Source: Pirellulaceae bacterium (GTDB lineage: Bacteria > Planctomycetota > Planctomycetia > Pirellulales > Pirellulaceae). From it: a stretch of 53,781 bases of DNA. Position 1 is the first letter of the stretch; the number at the start of each line of letters is the position of its first letter. The DNA lies in assembly GCA_028281725.1 (NCBI GenBank), contig JANQJJ010000464.1, positions 1 through 53,781 of the forward strand, in the 5' to 3' direction. Both the position numbers and the translations under genes were made by a program. This document shows positions 36,040-44,397 of the stretch, in pieces. The notes under the pieces are model-generated. The model was not told the origin of the DNA, searched no databases, and saw only the letters and a list, made by a program, of their open reading frames with translations.

Positions 36040-36700
36040 CGCCAGAGTCTCCCGCGTAAGAACCTTGATTTACCCAGACCTGAATACCGAGATTCCCCTG
36101 AGGCGTCTGGGCCTCAGCGAATCCATAGTCAATTTTTGCTTGCAGCGTACTGAGCGGAAGCGATCCGGCACTTGCCTTTTCGCGACGCGCCATCTCAGCG
36201 CCACCAAGTCGCCCGGCCAACTGAACCTTAATCCCCTTGGCTCCTGCATCCATGGTGCTTTCTAGCGCCCGTTTCATGGTCCGCCGAAAGTTGGCTCGTT
36301 TCATCAGCTGCTGGGCGATCTCATCGGCCACCAACTGCGCCTGAACTTCAGGTCTGGCGACTTCTTCGATCTTCAAGTTGACGCGCCGTCCGATCAACGA
36401 CTGCAACTCTTCCTGCAACTTCTCGACGTCTTGTCCCTTCTTGCCGATGATCAATCCGGGACGAGCCACGTACAGCATCACCCGAACTTCATCGCGTGTC
36501 CGTTCTATTTCAATCCGGTCGATTCCCGCATTGCGGTACTGCGCCTTGAAACGGCCGTCGGGGTGATTCTTGATGAACCGACGAATCTTCTGATCTTCAA
36601 CCAGCAGTTCCGCAAACTCCTGCTTGGAGGCATACCAGCGGCTTTTCCAACCAACGACTACGCCGGTCCGGAAGCCGATCGGATTGACCTTCTGTCCCAT
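35978..36700 (-). CDS. rpsC: Ribosomal protein S3
   Basis: A 240-residue S3 (E. coli 233) with the KH domain motif GLIIGKKGQDVEKLQ near residues 83-97 and the C-terminal TPQGNLGIQVWV. Its last 20 residues (DSGDGADA then a basic end) overlap the start of rplP in another frame. The core ends before the overlap, so the shared stretch is a tail. Confidence 0.96.
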   Translation of the reverse strand: MGQKVNPIGFRTGVVVGWKSRWYASKQEFAELLVEDQKIRRFIKNHPDGRFKAQYRNAGIDRIEIERTRDEVRVMLYVARPGLIIGKKGQDVEKLQEELQSLIGRRVNLKIEEVARPEVQAQLVADEIAQQLMKRANFRRTMKRALESTMDAGAKGIKVQLAGRLGGAEMARREKASAGSLPLSTLQAKIDYGFAEAQTPQGNLGIQVWVNQGSYAGDSGDGADAQASQASKKPKRAHKR

Positions 36701-36745
36701 ATCAAAGACTCGCTATCAAACTCGCTTGATTAATCGAATTACCGA

Positions 36746-37102
36746 CTAAAGTTCGTCGATGGACTCCAGCTCAACAGTGATGTGAGCCGTTCGTCGCAAA
36801 ATACCGTACGCCATGCCACGAGCACGCGGCCGAATTCTCTTAAAGGTCGGCCCACCGTCGATGCGCGCATCGACGACCACCAGCCGCTCTGGATTGAACG
36901 CCTGCCCCCGATTCTGATCGGGGTCTTGAGCGTTACCCACCGCGCTACGCAAGACCTTTTCCAGCATCCTCGCGCCTCGATGAGGCTGATACTTCAGTAG
37001 ATCCAGAGCCTCATCGGCGAACTTGCCACGCACCAAATCGGCAAGTGGCCGTACCTTGCGTGCGCTAATTCGTGCGTATTTGTGAGTGGATCGGAACGCC
37101 AT
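36746..37102 (-). CDS. rplV: Ribosomal protein L22
   Basis: A 118-residue L22 whose beta-hairpin reaches the exit tunnel. Conserved parts are RISARKVRPLADLVRG and the RIRPRARGMAYGI loop. AAGG lies 8 nt before the ATG at 37102. A TTG at 37108 would add two residues. Confidence 0.95.
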   Translation of the reverse strand: MAFRSTHKYARISARKVRPLADLVRGKFADEALDLLKYQPHRGARMLEKVLRSAVGNAQDPDQNRGQAFNPERLVVVDARIDGGPTFKRIRPRARGMAYGILRRTAHITVELESIDEL

Positions 37103-37148
37103 AGCCAAGACCTTAAAAACTGACTACCTGACCAGCCCCAGGGGGCGG

Positions 37149-37418
37149 CTACTTCTTACCTTTGCCCGTGTGGCCACGGAACGTTCGCGTGGGAGCGAAC
37201 TCACCCAACTTGTGGCCCACCATATCTTCGCTAACCAAAACCTTCGTATGCTGCCTGCCGTTATGGACCATGAAAACCACACCCACAAACTCAGGAACAA
37301 TCGTGCAGCGACGCGCCCAGGTCGTGATGGGCTCACGCGATCCCGACTCCTGCGCCTTGACGACCTTGCCGTAGAGCCTGGGGTCAACAAAAGGCCCCTT
37401 CTTGGTGGAACGTCCCAT
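37149..37418 (-). CDS. rpsS: Ribosomal protein S19
   Basis: An 89-residue S19 of the 30S head. It reads [19 protein letters not shown] at the start and [19 protein letters not shown] near the end, both family-typical. Confidence 0.97.
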   Translation of the reverse strand: MGRSTKKGPFVDPRLYGKVVKAQESGSREPITTWARRCTIVPEFVGVVFMVHNGRQHTKVLVSEDMVGHKLGEFAPTRTFRGHTGKGKK

Positions 37419-37468
37419 AACTTAATTCAACTCGATTTCACAAAATGCCTAAGTGACTTCACCAACAC

Positions 37469-38326
37469 TTACTTGAGCTTTAACTGGCCATATCGCTTGG
37501 ACCGACGACGCCGAATGATCGCCGAATTCGATGGCTTGCGGCGAGCCCGCGTCGCATGCCCCTTAGTCGGTCGTCCCTGAGGCGTCACCGGATGACGACC
37601 GCCCTTGGTGCGTCCCTCACCGCCACCGTGCGGATGATCGACCGGGTTCATGGCGGTACCACGCACGTGGGGACGTCGCCCCAGCCAACGGGCCCGACCA
37701 GCTTTCCCCAGCACCACGGCACTATGGTCCGGATTACTGGCCTTGCCGATGGTTGCCCGGCAATTGCCCGATATACGGCGAATTTCACCGCTAGGCAGGC
37801 TGAGCTGAGCCCAATCGGCTTCTCGAGCCATTAGCGTTGCCAACGTACCGGCACTGCGGCACATCACACCTCCACGCCCAGGCTGCAACTCGATGCAGAA
37901 AACCTCGGTGCCGGCAGGCATATTCTTCAGCGGCATGCAATTGCCGACCTTTGGCGGAGCGTCCGCACCATTCAGGACACTATCACCAGCCTTCAGACCG
38001 TCAGGAGCCACCACATAACGCTTCTCGCCATCGGCATAGACCAGCAGGGCGATCCGGCTTGAACGATTCGGATCATACTGAATCGAATCGACCTTGGCAG
38101 GAATACCGTCTTTGTCACGCTTGAAATCGATCACACGGTACTGCTGCTTATGCCCGCCACCCCGATGCCGAACGGTAATCTTGCCTTGATTGTTCCTGCC
38201 GCCCTTCTTCTTCTTGGGCCGCATCAAAGACTTCTCGGGCTTCGCACCCGGTGTCAACTCGGCAAAGTCACTCACCGAGGCGTTGCGCCGGCCGGCAGAG
38301 GTTGGTTTGTATTTGCGAATTCCCAT
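37469..38326 (-). CDS. rplB: Ribosomal protein L2
   Basis: A 285-residue L2 (E. coli 273), needed for peptidyl-transferase activity. It has [18 protein letters not shown] and the C-terminal [13 protein letters not shown], which carries the conserved His of the centre, followed by a basic tail. Confidence 0.97.
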   Translation of the reverse strand: MGIRKYKPTSAGRRNASVSDFAELTPGAKPEKSLMRPKKKKGGRNNQGKITVRHRGGGHKQQYRVIDFKRDKDGIPAKVDSIQYDPNRSSRIALLVYADGEKRYVVAPDGLKAGDSVLNGADAPPKVGNCMPLKNMPAGTEVFCIELQPGRGGVMCRSAGTLATLMAREADWAQLSLPSGEIRRISGNCRATIGKASNPDHSAVVLGKAGRARWLGRRPHVRGTAMNPVDHPHGGGEGRTKGGRHPVTPQGRPTKGHATRARRKPSNSAIIRRRRSKRYGQLKLK

Positions 38327-38369
38327 GTTTTCTAACCTAGTGAACTACGTCGTGATGCTCGGCCAAATC

Positions 38370-38684
38370 TTAGAAGAAGTCGATGCGATGCTCTGAATTC
38401 AACTTCACCACCGCCTTCTTCCAACCACTCGTAACGCCAGTCCGATAACGGTAACGCCTGGTTTTACCCCTGCGATTCTGAGTCATTACCTTATCAACCA
38501 CGACATCGAACAGCTCCTCAACGGCTTGCCTCACCTGCGTCTTGGTTGCCTGCGGATGAATCTCAAACGCATAGTGGTTGTTTCTGGCCGCCCGATGCAC
38601 CCCCTTCTCTGTCACCAACGGGCGAATGATCACCTGATGCGGCTCCAGCTTGAGGCCCTTCGCTGGCTTTGTCGATTCACTCAT
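38370..38684 (-). CDS. rplW: Ribosomal protein L23
   Basis: A 104-residue L23 at the exit tunnel, docking site for trigger factor and SRP. The core has IIRPLVTEKG and YAFEIHPQATKTQVRQAVEE. The ATG at 38684 is chosen over GTG 38687 and TTG 38690. Confidence 0.95.
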   Translation of the reverse strand: MSESTKPAKGLKLEPHQVIIRPLVTEKGVHRAARNNHYAFEIHPQATKTQVRQAVEELFDVVVDKVMTQNRRGKTRRYRYRTGVTSGWKKAVVKLNSEHRIDFF

Positions 38685-38738
38685 CACCAATAAACCTTCA
38701 TCACCAAAAATCTAGATATACTTCCCGTGCCAGGTACT

Positions 38739-39383
38739 CTAAGCGGCGGCCGTCTCACTAGCCGCCCGCGACTTAATCCACTCCAACGCGTCCTGGGTAA
38801 GCAGCATCCGCTTGGGCCTCAAGACACTCAGCGCATTCAAGTCGGCTACCTTGGTTACCGACACCTCTGGGATGTTCCGGGAACTCATGTACACGTTGCT
38901 GGAATAATCACTCATCGCAACGAGCGTCGTCACACCCGTCAGCCCGAGTGCCTTCAGCATCGAAGCAAACTCACTCGTCTTGGGAGCCCCCATCTCCAAC
39001 TTGTCGACCACCACCACTTCACCGTCGGCCAGCTTCGTCGCGATGGCCATTCTGGTCGCAGCCCTAATCGCTTTCTTAGGCAGGCGGTAGTAGTGGGAAC
39101 GCGGTTTCAACTGCATGGCATGACCACCACCGCGACGCTGCGGAGTTCGCCGCGAACCGACGCGAGCATTACCAGTCCCCTTCTGCCGATACAATTTACG
39201 AGTCGAACCGGCAATCTCGCCGCGACCCTTCGTCTTCTTGGTCCCCTGACGCTGATTGGCCAAGTACATCACCACAGCGTCGTGCAACAACTGCTTATTC
39301 ACCTTAGGGGCGATCGCCGACGGATCGACATCGATCTTGCCAACCTCAGCACCACTTAGATCATAAACCGGCAAAGTAACCAT
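38739..39383 (-). CDS. rplD: Ribosomal protein L4
   Basis: A 214-residue L4 (E. coli 201). The tunnel loop holds QRQGTKKTKGRGEIAGSTRK and YRQKGTGNARVGSRRTPQRRGG. In E. coli L4 represses the S10 operon through the leader; whether that works here is unknown. Confidence 0.97.
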   Translation of the reverse strand: MVTLPVYDLSGAEVGKIDVDPSAIAPKVNKQLLHDAVVMYLANQRQGTKKTKGRGEIAGSTRKLYRQKGTGNARVGSRRTPQRRGGGHAMQLKPRSHYYRLPKKAIRAATRMAIATKLADGEVVVVDKLEMGAPKTSEFASMLKALGLTGVTTLVAMSDYSSNVYMSSRNIPEVSVTKVADLNALSVLRPKRMLLTQDALEWIKSRAASETAAA

Positions 39384-39433
39384 CTAACCTGCACCCACTA
39401 AATCCGACGAGCCGACACCTGGAAGCGAACTAT

Positions 39434-40123
39434 CTAGCCGACCTTATTTGTCTCACGCACAACCACAAAACCACCATTCGGCCCAGGGACAGCCCCGCGA
39501 ACCAGTAGTAAGTTATTTTCCGTGTCCACCTTGGCGACTTTGAGATTACGCACGGTCTTCTTGGTACCGCCGTACCTGCCGGACATCTTCTGGCCCTTGA
39601 AAGTCCGTCCTGGATAGGTAGCCATACTGGTACCACCAGCGTGACGGTGACACTTCTTGACACCATGCGTTGCCCGCTGACCGCTGAAGTTATGACGCTT
39701 CATCACCCCGGTGAAACCACGCCCCTTGCTGGTGCCGGTCACATCCACGGCCTGAACCCCTTCGAGCATGGACGCCGTCACCTCCGAGCCCACCTCAGCA
39801 GAGTCGGCCGTACCACGCAGCTCGCGCACAAAACGCTTGGGCTCACACCCTGGCTTGACCACGGCCTCGGCACCGGCGGCAGATAACCGCTTGGACCGCT
39901 TGCTGCTAATCGCAGCCACCTGCCCCCGTTCAGAACGGCTGGACAATCGCCTCGGTTTATCAAGATATCCTAGCTGAACAGCCTCGTAGCCGTCGCGTTC
40001 GATGGTGCGCACCTGAAGCACATGGCAGGGGCCAACCTCCAAAACAGTCACGGGAACAGCCGTGCCATCATCCTGGAAAATCTGCGTTGTACCGACCTTA
40101 CGGCCGAGAATACCCTTAGTCAT
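39434..40123 (-). CDS. rplC: Ribosomal protein L3
   Basis: A 229-residue L3 (E. coli 209). It starts MTKGILGRKVGTTQIF and carries the GGTSMATYPGRTFKGQKMSG segment near the peptidyl-transferase centre, site of glutamine methylation in other bacteria. GTG at 40132 is in frame but touches the ribosome site. Confidence 0.96.
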   Translation of the reverse strand: MTKGILGRKVGTTQIFQDDGTAVPVTVLEVGPCHVLQVRTIERDGYEAVQLGYLDKPRRLSSRSERGQVAAISSKRSKRLSAAGAEAVVKPGCEPKRFVRELRGTADSAEVGSEVTASMLEGVQAVDVTGTSKGRGFTGVMKRHNFSGQRATHGVKKCHRHAGGTSMATYPGRTFKGQKMSGRYGGTKKTVRNLKVAKVDTENNLLLVRGAVPGPNGGFVVVRETNKVG

Positions 40124-40278
40124 CTTCTGCACTTTCCGTCAAACGCCTGCCAGCCAGGACCGAAGCGTAAACTTCGTGTTACCTCACCAGCGTCCGTATC
40201 ATACAGCTGGACTCGCATTACTATGAAATTGTCGCGGCCGAAACACGGCGACCGCACCAGAGATCAGACGCCCCAGCT

Positions 40279-40605
40279 CTAGCGAGCCGTCGCCTTGATC
40301 TTGATATCGACACCCGCGGGCAGGCTGAGTTTATTCAACGCCTCGATCGTTCGAGCCGTCGCCTGCTGGATGTCAATCAACCGCTTGTGGGTACGTATCT
40401 CAAACTGCTGCCGAGCCTTCTTATCCACGTGAGGGCCGGACAACACAGTGTATCTTTCGATGCGAGTAGGCAGAGGAATCGGCCCGTGAACCTCAGAATG
40501 AGTTCGCTTAGCAGTTTCTACGATCTCTTGCGCGCTTTGATCAAGCACCGAATGATCGTATGCTTCCATTCGAATTCGAATGACTTCGTGCGAACCTGCC
40601 GCCAC
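40279..40605 (-). CDS. rpsJ: Ribosomal protein S10
   Basis: A 108-residue S10 (E. coli 103), also NusE in antitermination. It includes [20 protein letters not shown] and [15 protein letters not shown]. The start is GTG at 40605 with AGGAAG 6 nt upstream. As the first gene it marks the promoter-proximal end of the 27-gene cluster. No tufA or fusA gene stands before it within the window. Confidence 0.97.
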   Translation of the reverse strand: MAAGSHEVIRIRMEAYDHSVLDQSAQEIVETAKRTHSEVHGPIPLPTRIERYTVLSGPHVDKKARQQFEIRTHKRLIDIQQATARTIEALNKLSLPAGVDIKIKATAR

Positions 40606-40672
40606 AGTTTACTTCCTATCCTCTGAACACCACGATCGATGGAACCACAGTCGGGTCCAACTACGCCGGGCT

Positions 40673-40686
40673 GGCGGTAGACCGCC
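40673..40686 (-). promoter_or_regulatory. Hairpin in the rpsJ leader
   Basis: In the predicted 5' leader of the cluster, GGCGG (40673-40677) pairs with CCGCC (40682-40686) around a 4-nt loop, with flanking pairs possible. A role in L4- or S8-like feedback is only speculation. Confidence 0.3.
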
Positions 40687-40718
40687 GAATTTCCCGGTCG
40701 TCATTTGGGAAGCAGGAA

Positions 40719-40747
40719 AGTTTAAGAGTGCCGCGCAATAGCGTCAA
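40719..40747 (-). promoter_or_regulatory. Sigma70-type promoter of the ribosomal cluster
   Basis: On the minus strand TTGACG (40742-40747) and TAAACT (40719-40724) are separated by exactly 17 nt. Transcription would start near 40712, leaving a leader of about 107 nt before rpsJ. The region 40606-40898 shows no other gene. Confidence 0.65.
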
Positions 40748-40898
40748 CGGCAAATCTGCGGAGCCAACCAGGATTCTTACCGGTGGGGACGGAGCCTCCT
40801 GAAATGGAGGTTGGCCCTCGATGGGTGGCGCGGAGTTCCGAGCGAGTCTCGGGGCGGCTCCCGATCTGCCGCGAAAACTCGGAGACCGGGAAAAGTTG

Positions 40899-42209
40899 TC
40901 AGTTTTTAGGGAGGTCCTCGGGTACCCGACCATCGAGAATGCAGCTGACATTCACATCCCCGAGCACATTGATCGTCGTCCGGCAGCGATCCAGAAACCA
41001 GTCCACTGTCAGCAGCAAAGGGATTTTCTCGATTGGCAGGCCAACGGCGGTGAAGACCAGCGTCATTGTCACGATGCCCGCTTCCGGGATGCCCGCTGCA
41101 CCAATGCTTGCCAAGATCGACGTAAATACGACCGTCAACTGCTGGGTGAGGTCCAGATCCATGCCGACCATTTGGGCAATAAACAGAGCCGCCATGGCTT
41201 CATAGAGAGCCGTCCCATCGTTGTTGAAGTTGGCCCCAACCAAGGCTCCCAGGCTGGCAGATTCCTCCCGGACACCGACCTTCTCCCTCAGGCAGGCATA
41301 GGTTACGGGCATGGTCGCCGTCGAGCTGTCGGTCGAAAACGCCATCAACAGTGCGTCGCGCATGCCCGTGAACATTTTGAGGGGCGACACCCACGAAAAG
41401 AAATGAATGCGCGACACGTACCAAACGGTCTGCAGGGCCAGCGCGATGAGTACGGCAACTACAAACGCGCCCAGTTTGAAAAACGCCGCAAACCCCTCCG
41501 TGCCGATGACTGCGGCGACAATGCAGGCCACACCAATCGGAACCAGCTCGATAATCCAGTGCAGTACGACCAGAAGGGTCCGGTAGGCGAGCTCGACCAG
41601 ATCCGCAACCGACGTGATGGGCTCGCTCTTCACGCCGCGGAGGGCAATGCCGAATGCTACGGCAATCATGATGACGCCAATCACGTTTTGGCTGTCGCCC
41701 AACGGGCCGAGCAGGCTGCGCGGCACGCTTCCGATGAGTTGATCCAGCGGGCTTGTTTTCGAAGGCACGGTTTCCGAATCCCCTGCCTCGCTGGCTTGGG
41801 GCGTTTCACCATCGCTGGGTCCGGCCGGCTGGGAATCGGCTGGTCCGGTTGGGCTCTCCTGGCTAGCAGCGGTCGTGGAGGAACTGCTGGTAGGCGGCTC
41901 GGTCCCTTTGCCCGGTTGCATCAGATTGGCAACGGCCAGCCCAATGAAAATGGCCACCGTCGTGTTGAGAAGCAGCAAGCCGGCCAGACGGGCTATTGAG
42001 CTACGTGGGATCTCCGATGTCATCAACACGTGGACAACGGCGATTAGAATCAGCGGGGGCGCCAGAGCGCTAAGCAACTGCAATATGATCTGACTCGGTT
42101 GCCTGAAGATGGCTGCCGCGTCGCCGAGCAGCAGCCCAATCATGCCTCCCAGGACCATCCCTGCTAAAATTCGCCAGTAAAGCGGTATTGCGGACCAGCG
42201 AGCCATCAA
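40899..42209 (-). CDS. Dicarboxylate/amino acid:cation symporter (DAACS family)
   Basis: A 436-residue transporter of the GltP/DctA family. The substrate and ion sites are intact: the TM7 motif reads NNDGT (usual NMDGT), STDSSTATMP forms the HP1 serine motif, GAAGIPEAG forms HP2, and TM8 reads D-WFLD-RCRTTINVLGD. Its Arg corresponds to GltPh R397, which favours acidic amino acids or C4-dicarboxylates. An unusual Ser/Pro/Thr-rich stretch of about 60 residues (about 98-160) lies between TM3 and TM4. It is upstream of the ribosomal promoter and transcribed alone. A perfect TTGACA at 42343-42348 points the other way. Confidence 0.9.
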   Translation of the reverse strand: MMARWSAIPLYWRILAGMVLGGMIGLLLGDAAAIFRQPSQIILQLLSALAPPLILIAVVHVLMTSEIPRSSIARLAGLLLLNTTVAIFIGLAVANLMQPGKGTEPPTSSSSTTAASQESPTGPADSQPAGPSDGETPQASEAGDSETVPSKTSPLDQLIGSVPRSLLGPLGDSQNVIGVIMIAVAFGIALRGVKSEPITSVADLVELAYRTLLVVLHWIIELVPIGVACIVAAVIGTEGFAAFFKLGAFVVAVLIALALQTVWYVSRIHFFSWVSPLKMFTGMRDALLMAFSTDSSTATMPVTYACLREKVGVREESASLGALVGANFNNDGTALYEAMAALFIAQMVGMDLDLTQQLTVVFTSILASIGAAGIPEAGIVTMTLVFTAVGLPIEKIPLLLTVDWFLDRCRTTINVLGDVNVSCILDGRVPEDLPKN

Positions 42210-42415
42210 GCCGGGCGCGGGCGGGGCTGATTGAGAGCGTGATGCGATAGCTGGTGTCTCCTTGCCACGATCAGGGAGGCCATGATTCGGAATACGAATT
42301 GGTGAATATATGCAATTGGTTAGCCAAAATGGCTGAGGTGCGTTGACAAAAAGGCGCTTGTAAGGCAGTTTTTTGCAAATCAGCCTGTTTCCATCTCGTT
42401 ACTCCGGATTTCGTT

Positions 42416-42802
42416 ATGCCCTTGTTGCTCGAAGAAGAAAAACAAAAGGATCGGATTGAACCCGCGCTGGCCACCGCTCCGAATCCGATACCTGCTCCAC
42501 CGATTCGTACGGAGTGGTCCGAGGAGGAGGGCGAAGAGAGTGGTGATGAGGGAGAGACCGAATCTACTGGAGACGATGAGGATAGAGACGGCAACGACGC
42601 GGATGTCCCCGCACCGGTGATCGAAGAGGAAGAAGAGGACGATCCGTTCGACGACTTTGATGACGACGATTTTGACGACGACTTCGACGATGATTTCGAA
42701 GAAGAGCTAGACGATGACTACGAAATCGAACCGGACGACAGTGAGATGTTTCCTGAGTCCAAGGATGATGACCCGGACGACGATCTGCTGGACGACAAGT
42801 AG
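42416..42802 (+). CDS. Hyperacidic low-complexity protein
   Basis: A 128-residue protein of unknown family. The N-terminal third is Pro-rich, and residues 70-128 are 39/59 Asp or Glu with Phe spaced among them. There is no signal peptide or membrane helix. A TTGACA at 42343-42348 could serve as -35 but has no good -10. It precedes lpdA by 89 nt on the same strand, so they may be co-transcribed. Acidic tails of this kind can bind basic proteins or divalent ions (general knowledge); the function is unknown. Codon use looks natural, and it is probably real. Confidence 0.65.
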   Translation: MPLLLEEEKQKDRIEPALATAPNPIPAPPIRTEWSEEEGEESGDEGETESTGDDEDRDGNDADVPAPVIEEEEEDDPFDDFDDDDFDDDFDDDFEEELDDDYEIEPDDSEMFPESKDDDPDDDLLDDK

Positions 42803-42891
42803 TCGCCCGCGCCTCCCGCCCAACCGCTGTTTTTCGGTTTGCAAGGCCGACTCTCTGACCCACCTGCCCGCTAGGACACCGGATTTTTCAG

Positions 42892-44286
42892 ATGAACCAA
42901 ATAGAACATGACGTGGTTGTGATCGGTGGTGGCCCCGGAGGCTATGTTGCAGCCATCCGCGCAGCACAACTGGGGTTCAATACCGCGTGCATTGACGAAA
43001 ATGACGTGTTTGGAGGTACTTGCTTACGCGTGGGGTGTATTCCTAGCAAGGCTTTGCTGGAATCGAGCCACCTATTCCACGATTCCAAGCAGAATATGGG
43101 GGCGCACGGCGTTCAAGTCACTGGGGTGCAACTCGACTTGCCCGCCATGCTGCAGCGTAAAGACAAAATCGTCTCGCAGCTGACCGGCGGCATTTCCATG
43201 CTGCTCAAACGCAACAAGATCACTCCGTACCAGGGGCGTGGCAAATTGACGGCTGTGGATACGGTCGTCGCGGAAACCCCCGACGGTCCGGTGTCGATTC
43301 GGGCCCAGCACATCATTCTGGCCACCGGAAGCCGTCCTGCCACGATGCGACGCGTCGACATGGATGGGGATCGCATTGGCGACAGCACGACGGCTCTGAA
43401 TTATCCCGAAGTACCCGATCGGCTGGTAGTCATCGGTGGCGGCTACATCGGACTGGAGCTGGGAAGTGTCTGGAGCCGACTGGGCAGCCAGGTCACGGTG
43501 CTCGAAGCAATGGACCGAATCTTGCCAGGCTTGGACAAAGAGATCGGTCAGCTGGCGCATCGGACTTTTGAGAAGCAGGGGCTCGAGCTGCGCACCGGCA
43601 GCTGGGTGGAAAACGCTCGTGTTGAAGGCCAGCGGTGCGTGGTTCAATGCAAAGACGCTGAGCCGCTCCAGTGCGACCGCGTGCTCCTCTCGACCGGCCG
43701 CGTTCCCTGTTCTGACAGCTTGGGGCTCGAGAGTGTCGGTATCGAAACCGATCGCCGTGGGTTTGTTCCTGTTGATGAAAATTTTCAGACAGCTGTGCAA
43801 GGTGTCTACGCGATTGGTGATCTGATCGGCGGAGCCATGCTTGCTCACAAGGCCAGTGAAGAGGGGATCGTTTGTGCCGAGCGAATCGCGGGAATGAAAA
43901 GCCACGTCAACTATGGAGCAATCCCGGCAGTGGTCTACACGCATCCGGAAATCGCGTCGGTCGGAAGGACTGAAGAAGAGCTGAAGGAAAGTGGAGTCGA
44001 GTACATCAAGGGCATCTGCCCTTACGGTGCCAGCGCGCGAGCTATGGCGCTGGGAGACACTCAGGGACGGGTGAAGGTGTTGGCCGACGCCCACACCGAT
44101 CGCGTCCTAGGCGTGCACATCATTGGCGCCCGTGCCGGTGACTTGATTGCCGAAGCTACGGCAGCCATCGAGTTTGGAGCCAGCAGCGAAGACATCGCGC
44201 GTTGCTGCCATGCCCACCCGACGCTTTCTGAGTTGTTGCACGAAGCGGCTCTGGCCGTTTCCAAGCGAGCCATCCATACCGCCTGA
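42892..44286 (+). CDS. lpdA: Dihydrolipoyl dehydrogenase
   Basis: A 464-residue flavoprotein, the E3 component of 2-oxoacid dehydrogenase complexes and the glycine cleavage system. The FAD loop GGGPGGYVAA lies at residues 12-21, redox-active Cys44 and Cys49 in GGTCLRVGCIPSK, the NAD-binding GGGYIGLELGS in the middle, and the catalytic HAHPTLSE His near residue 440. The length is normal. No E1 or E2 gene is in the window. Confidence 0.96.
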   Translation: MNQIEHDVVVIGGGPGGYVAAIRAAQLGFNTACIDENDVFGGTCLRVGCIPSKALLESSHLFHDSKQNMGAHGVQVTGVQLDLPAMLQRKDKIVSQLTGGISMLLKRNKITPYQGRGKLTAVDTVVAETPDGPVSIRAQHIILATGSRPATMRRVDMDGDRIGDSTTALNYPEVPDRLVVIGGGYIGLELGSVWSRLGSQVTVLEAMDRILPGLDKEIGQLAHRTFEKQGLELRTGSWVENARVEGQRCVVQCKDAEPLQCDRVLLSTGRVPCSDSLGLESVGIETDRRGFVPVDENFQTAVQGVYAIGDLIGGAMLAHKASEEGIVCAERIAGMKSHVNYGAIPAVVYTHPEIASVGRTEEELKESGVEYIKGICPYGASARAMALGDTQGRVKVLADAHTDRVLGVHIIGARAGDLIAEATAAIEFGASSEDIARCCHAHPTLSELLHEAALAVSKRAIHTA

Positions 44287-44397
44287 CGAACAGGCAGGCT
44301 ACCACGCTAGATCCATCCTGACGGCCCGTCCGGTCCGCTACGATCTCCCGCAGCGTATGGCTTCCGGGCTGATCTGCTATCTGCTGGTCAAGCCTGG

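Noticed and set aside
40821-41999. Long open frame (392 codons) on the plus strand opposite the symporter gene
   Set aside because: Antisense shadow of the transporter with composition unlike known proteins. The minus-strand frame has clear family motifs.
42343-42348. Perfect TTGACA as a -35 for the acidic-protein gene
   Set aside because: No acceptable -10 lies 16-18 nt downstream, so I did not call a promoter.
43072-44094. 340-codon open frame opposite lpdA
   Set aside because: The plus-strand lpdA has all catalytic motifs. The minus frame shows no recognised domain and no ribosome site.
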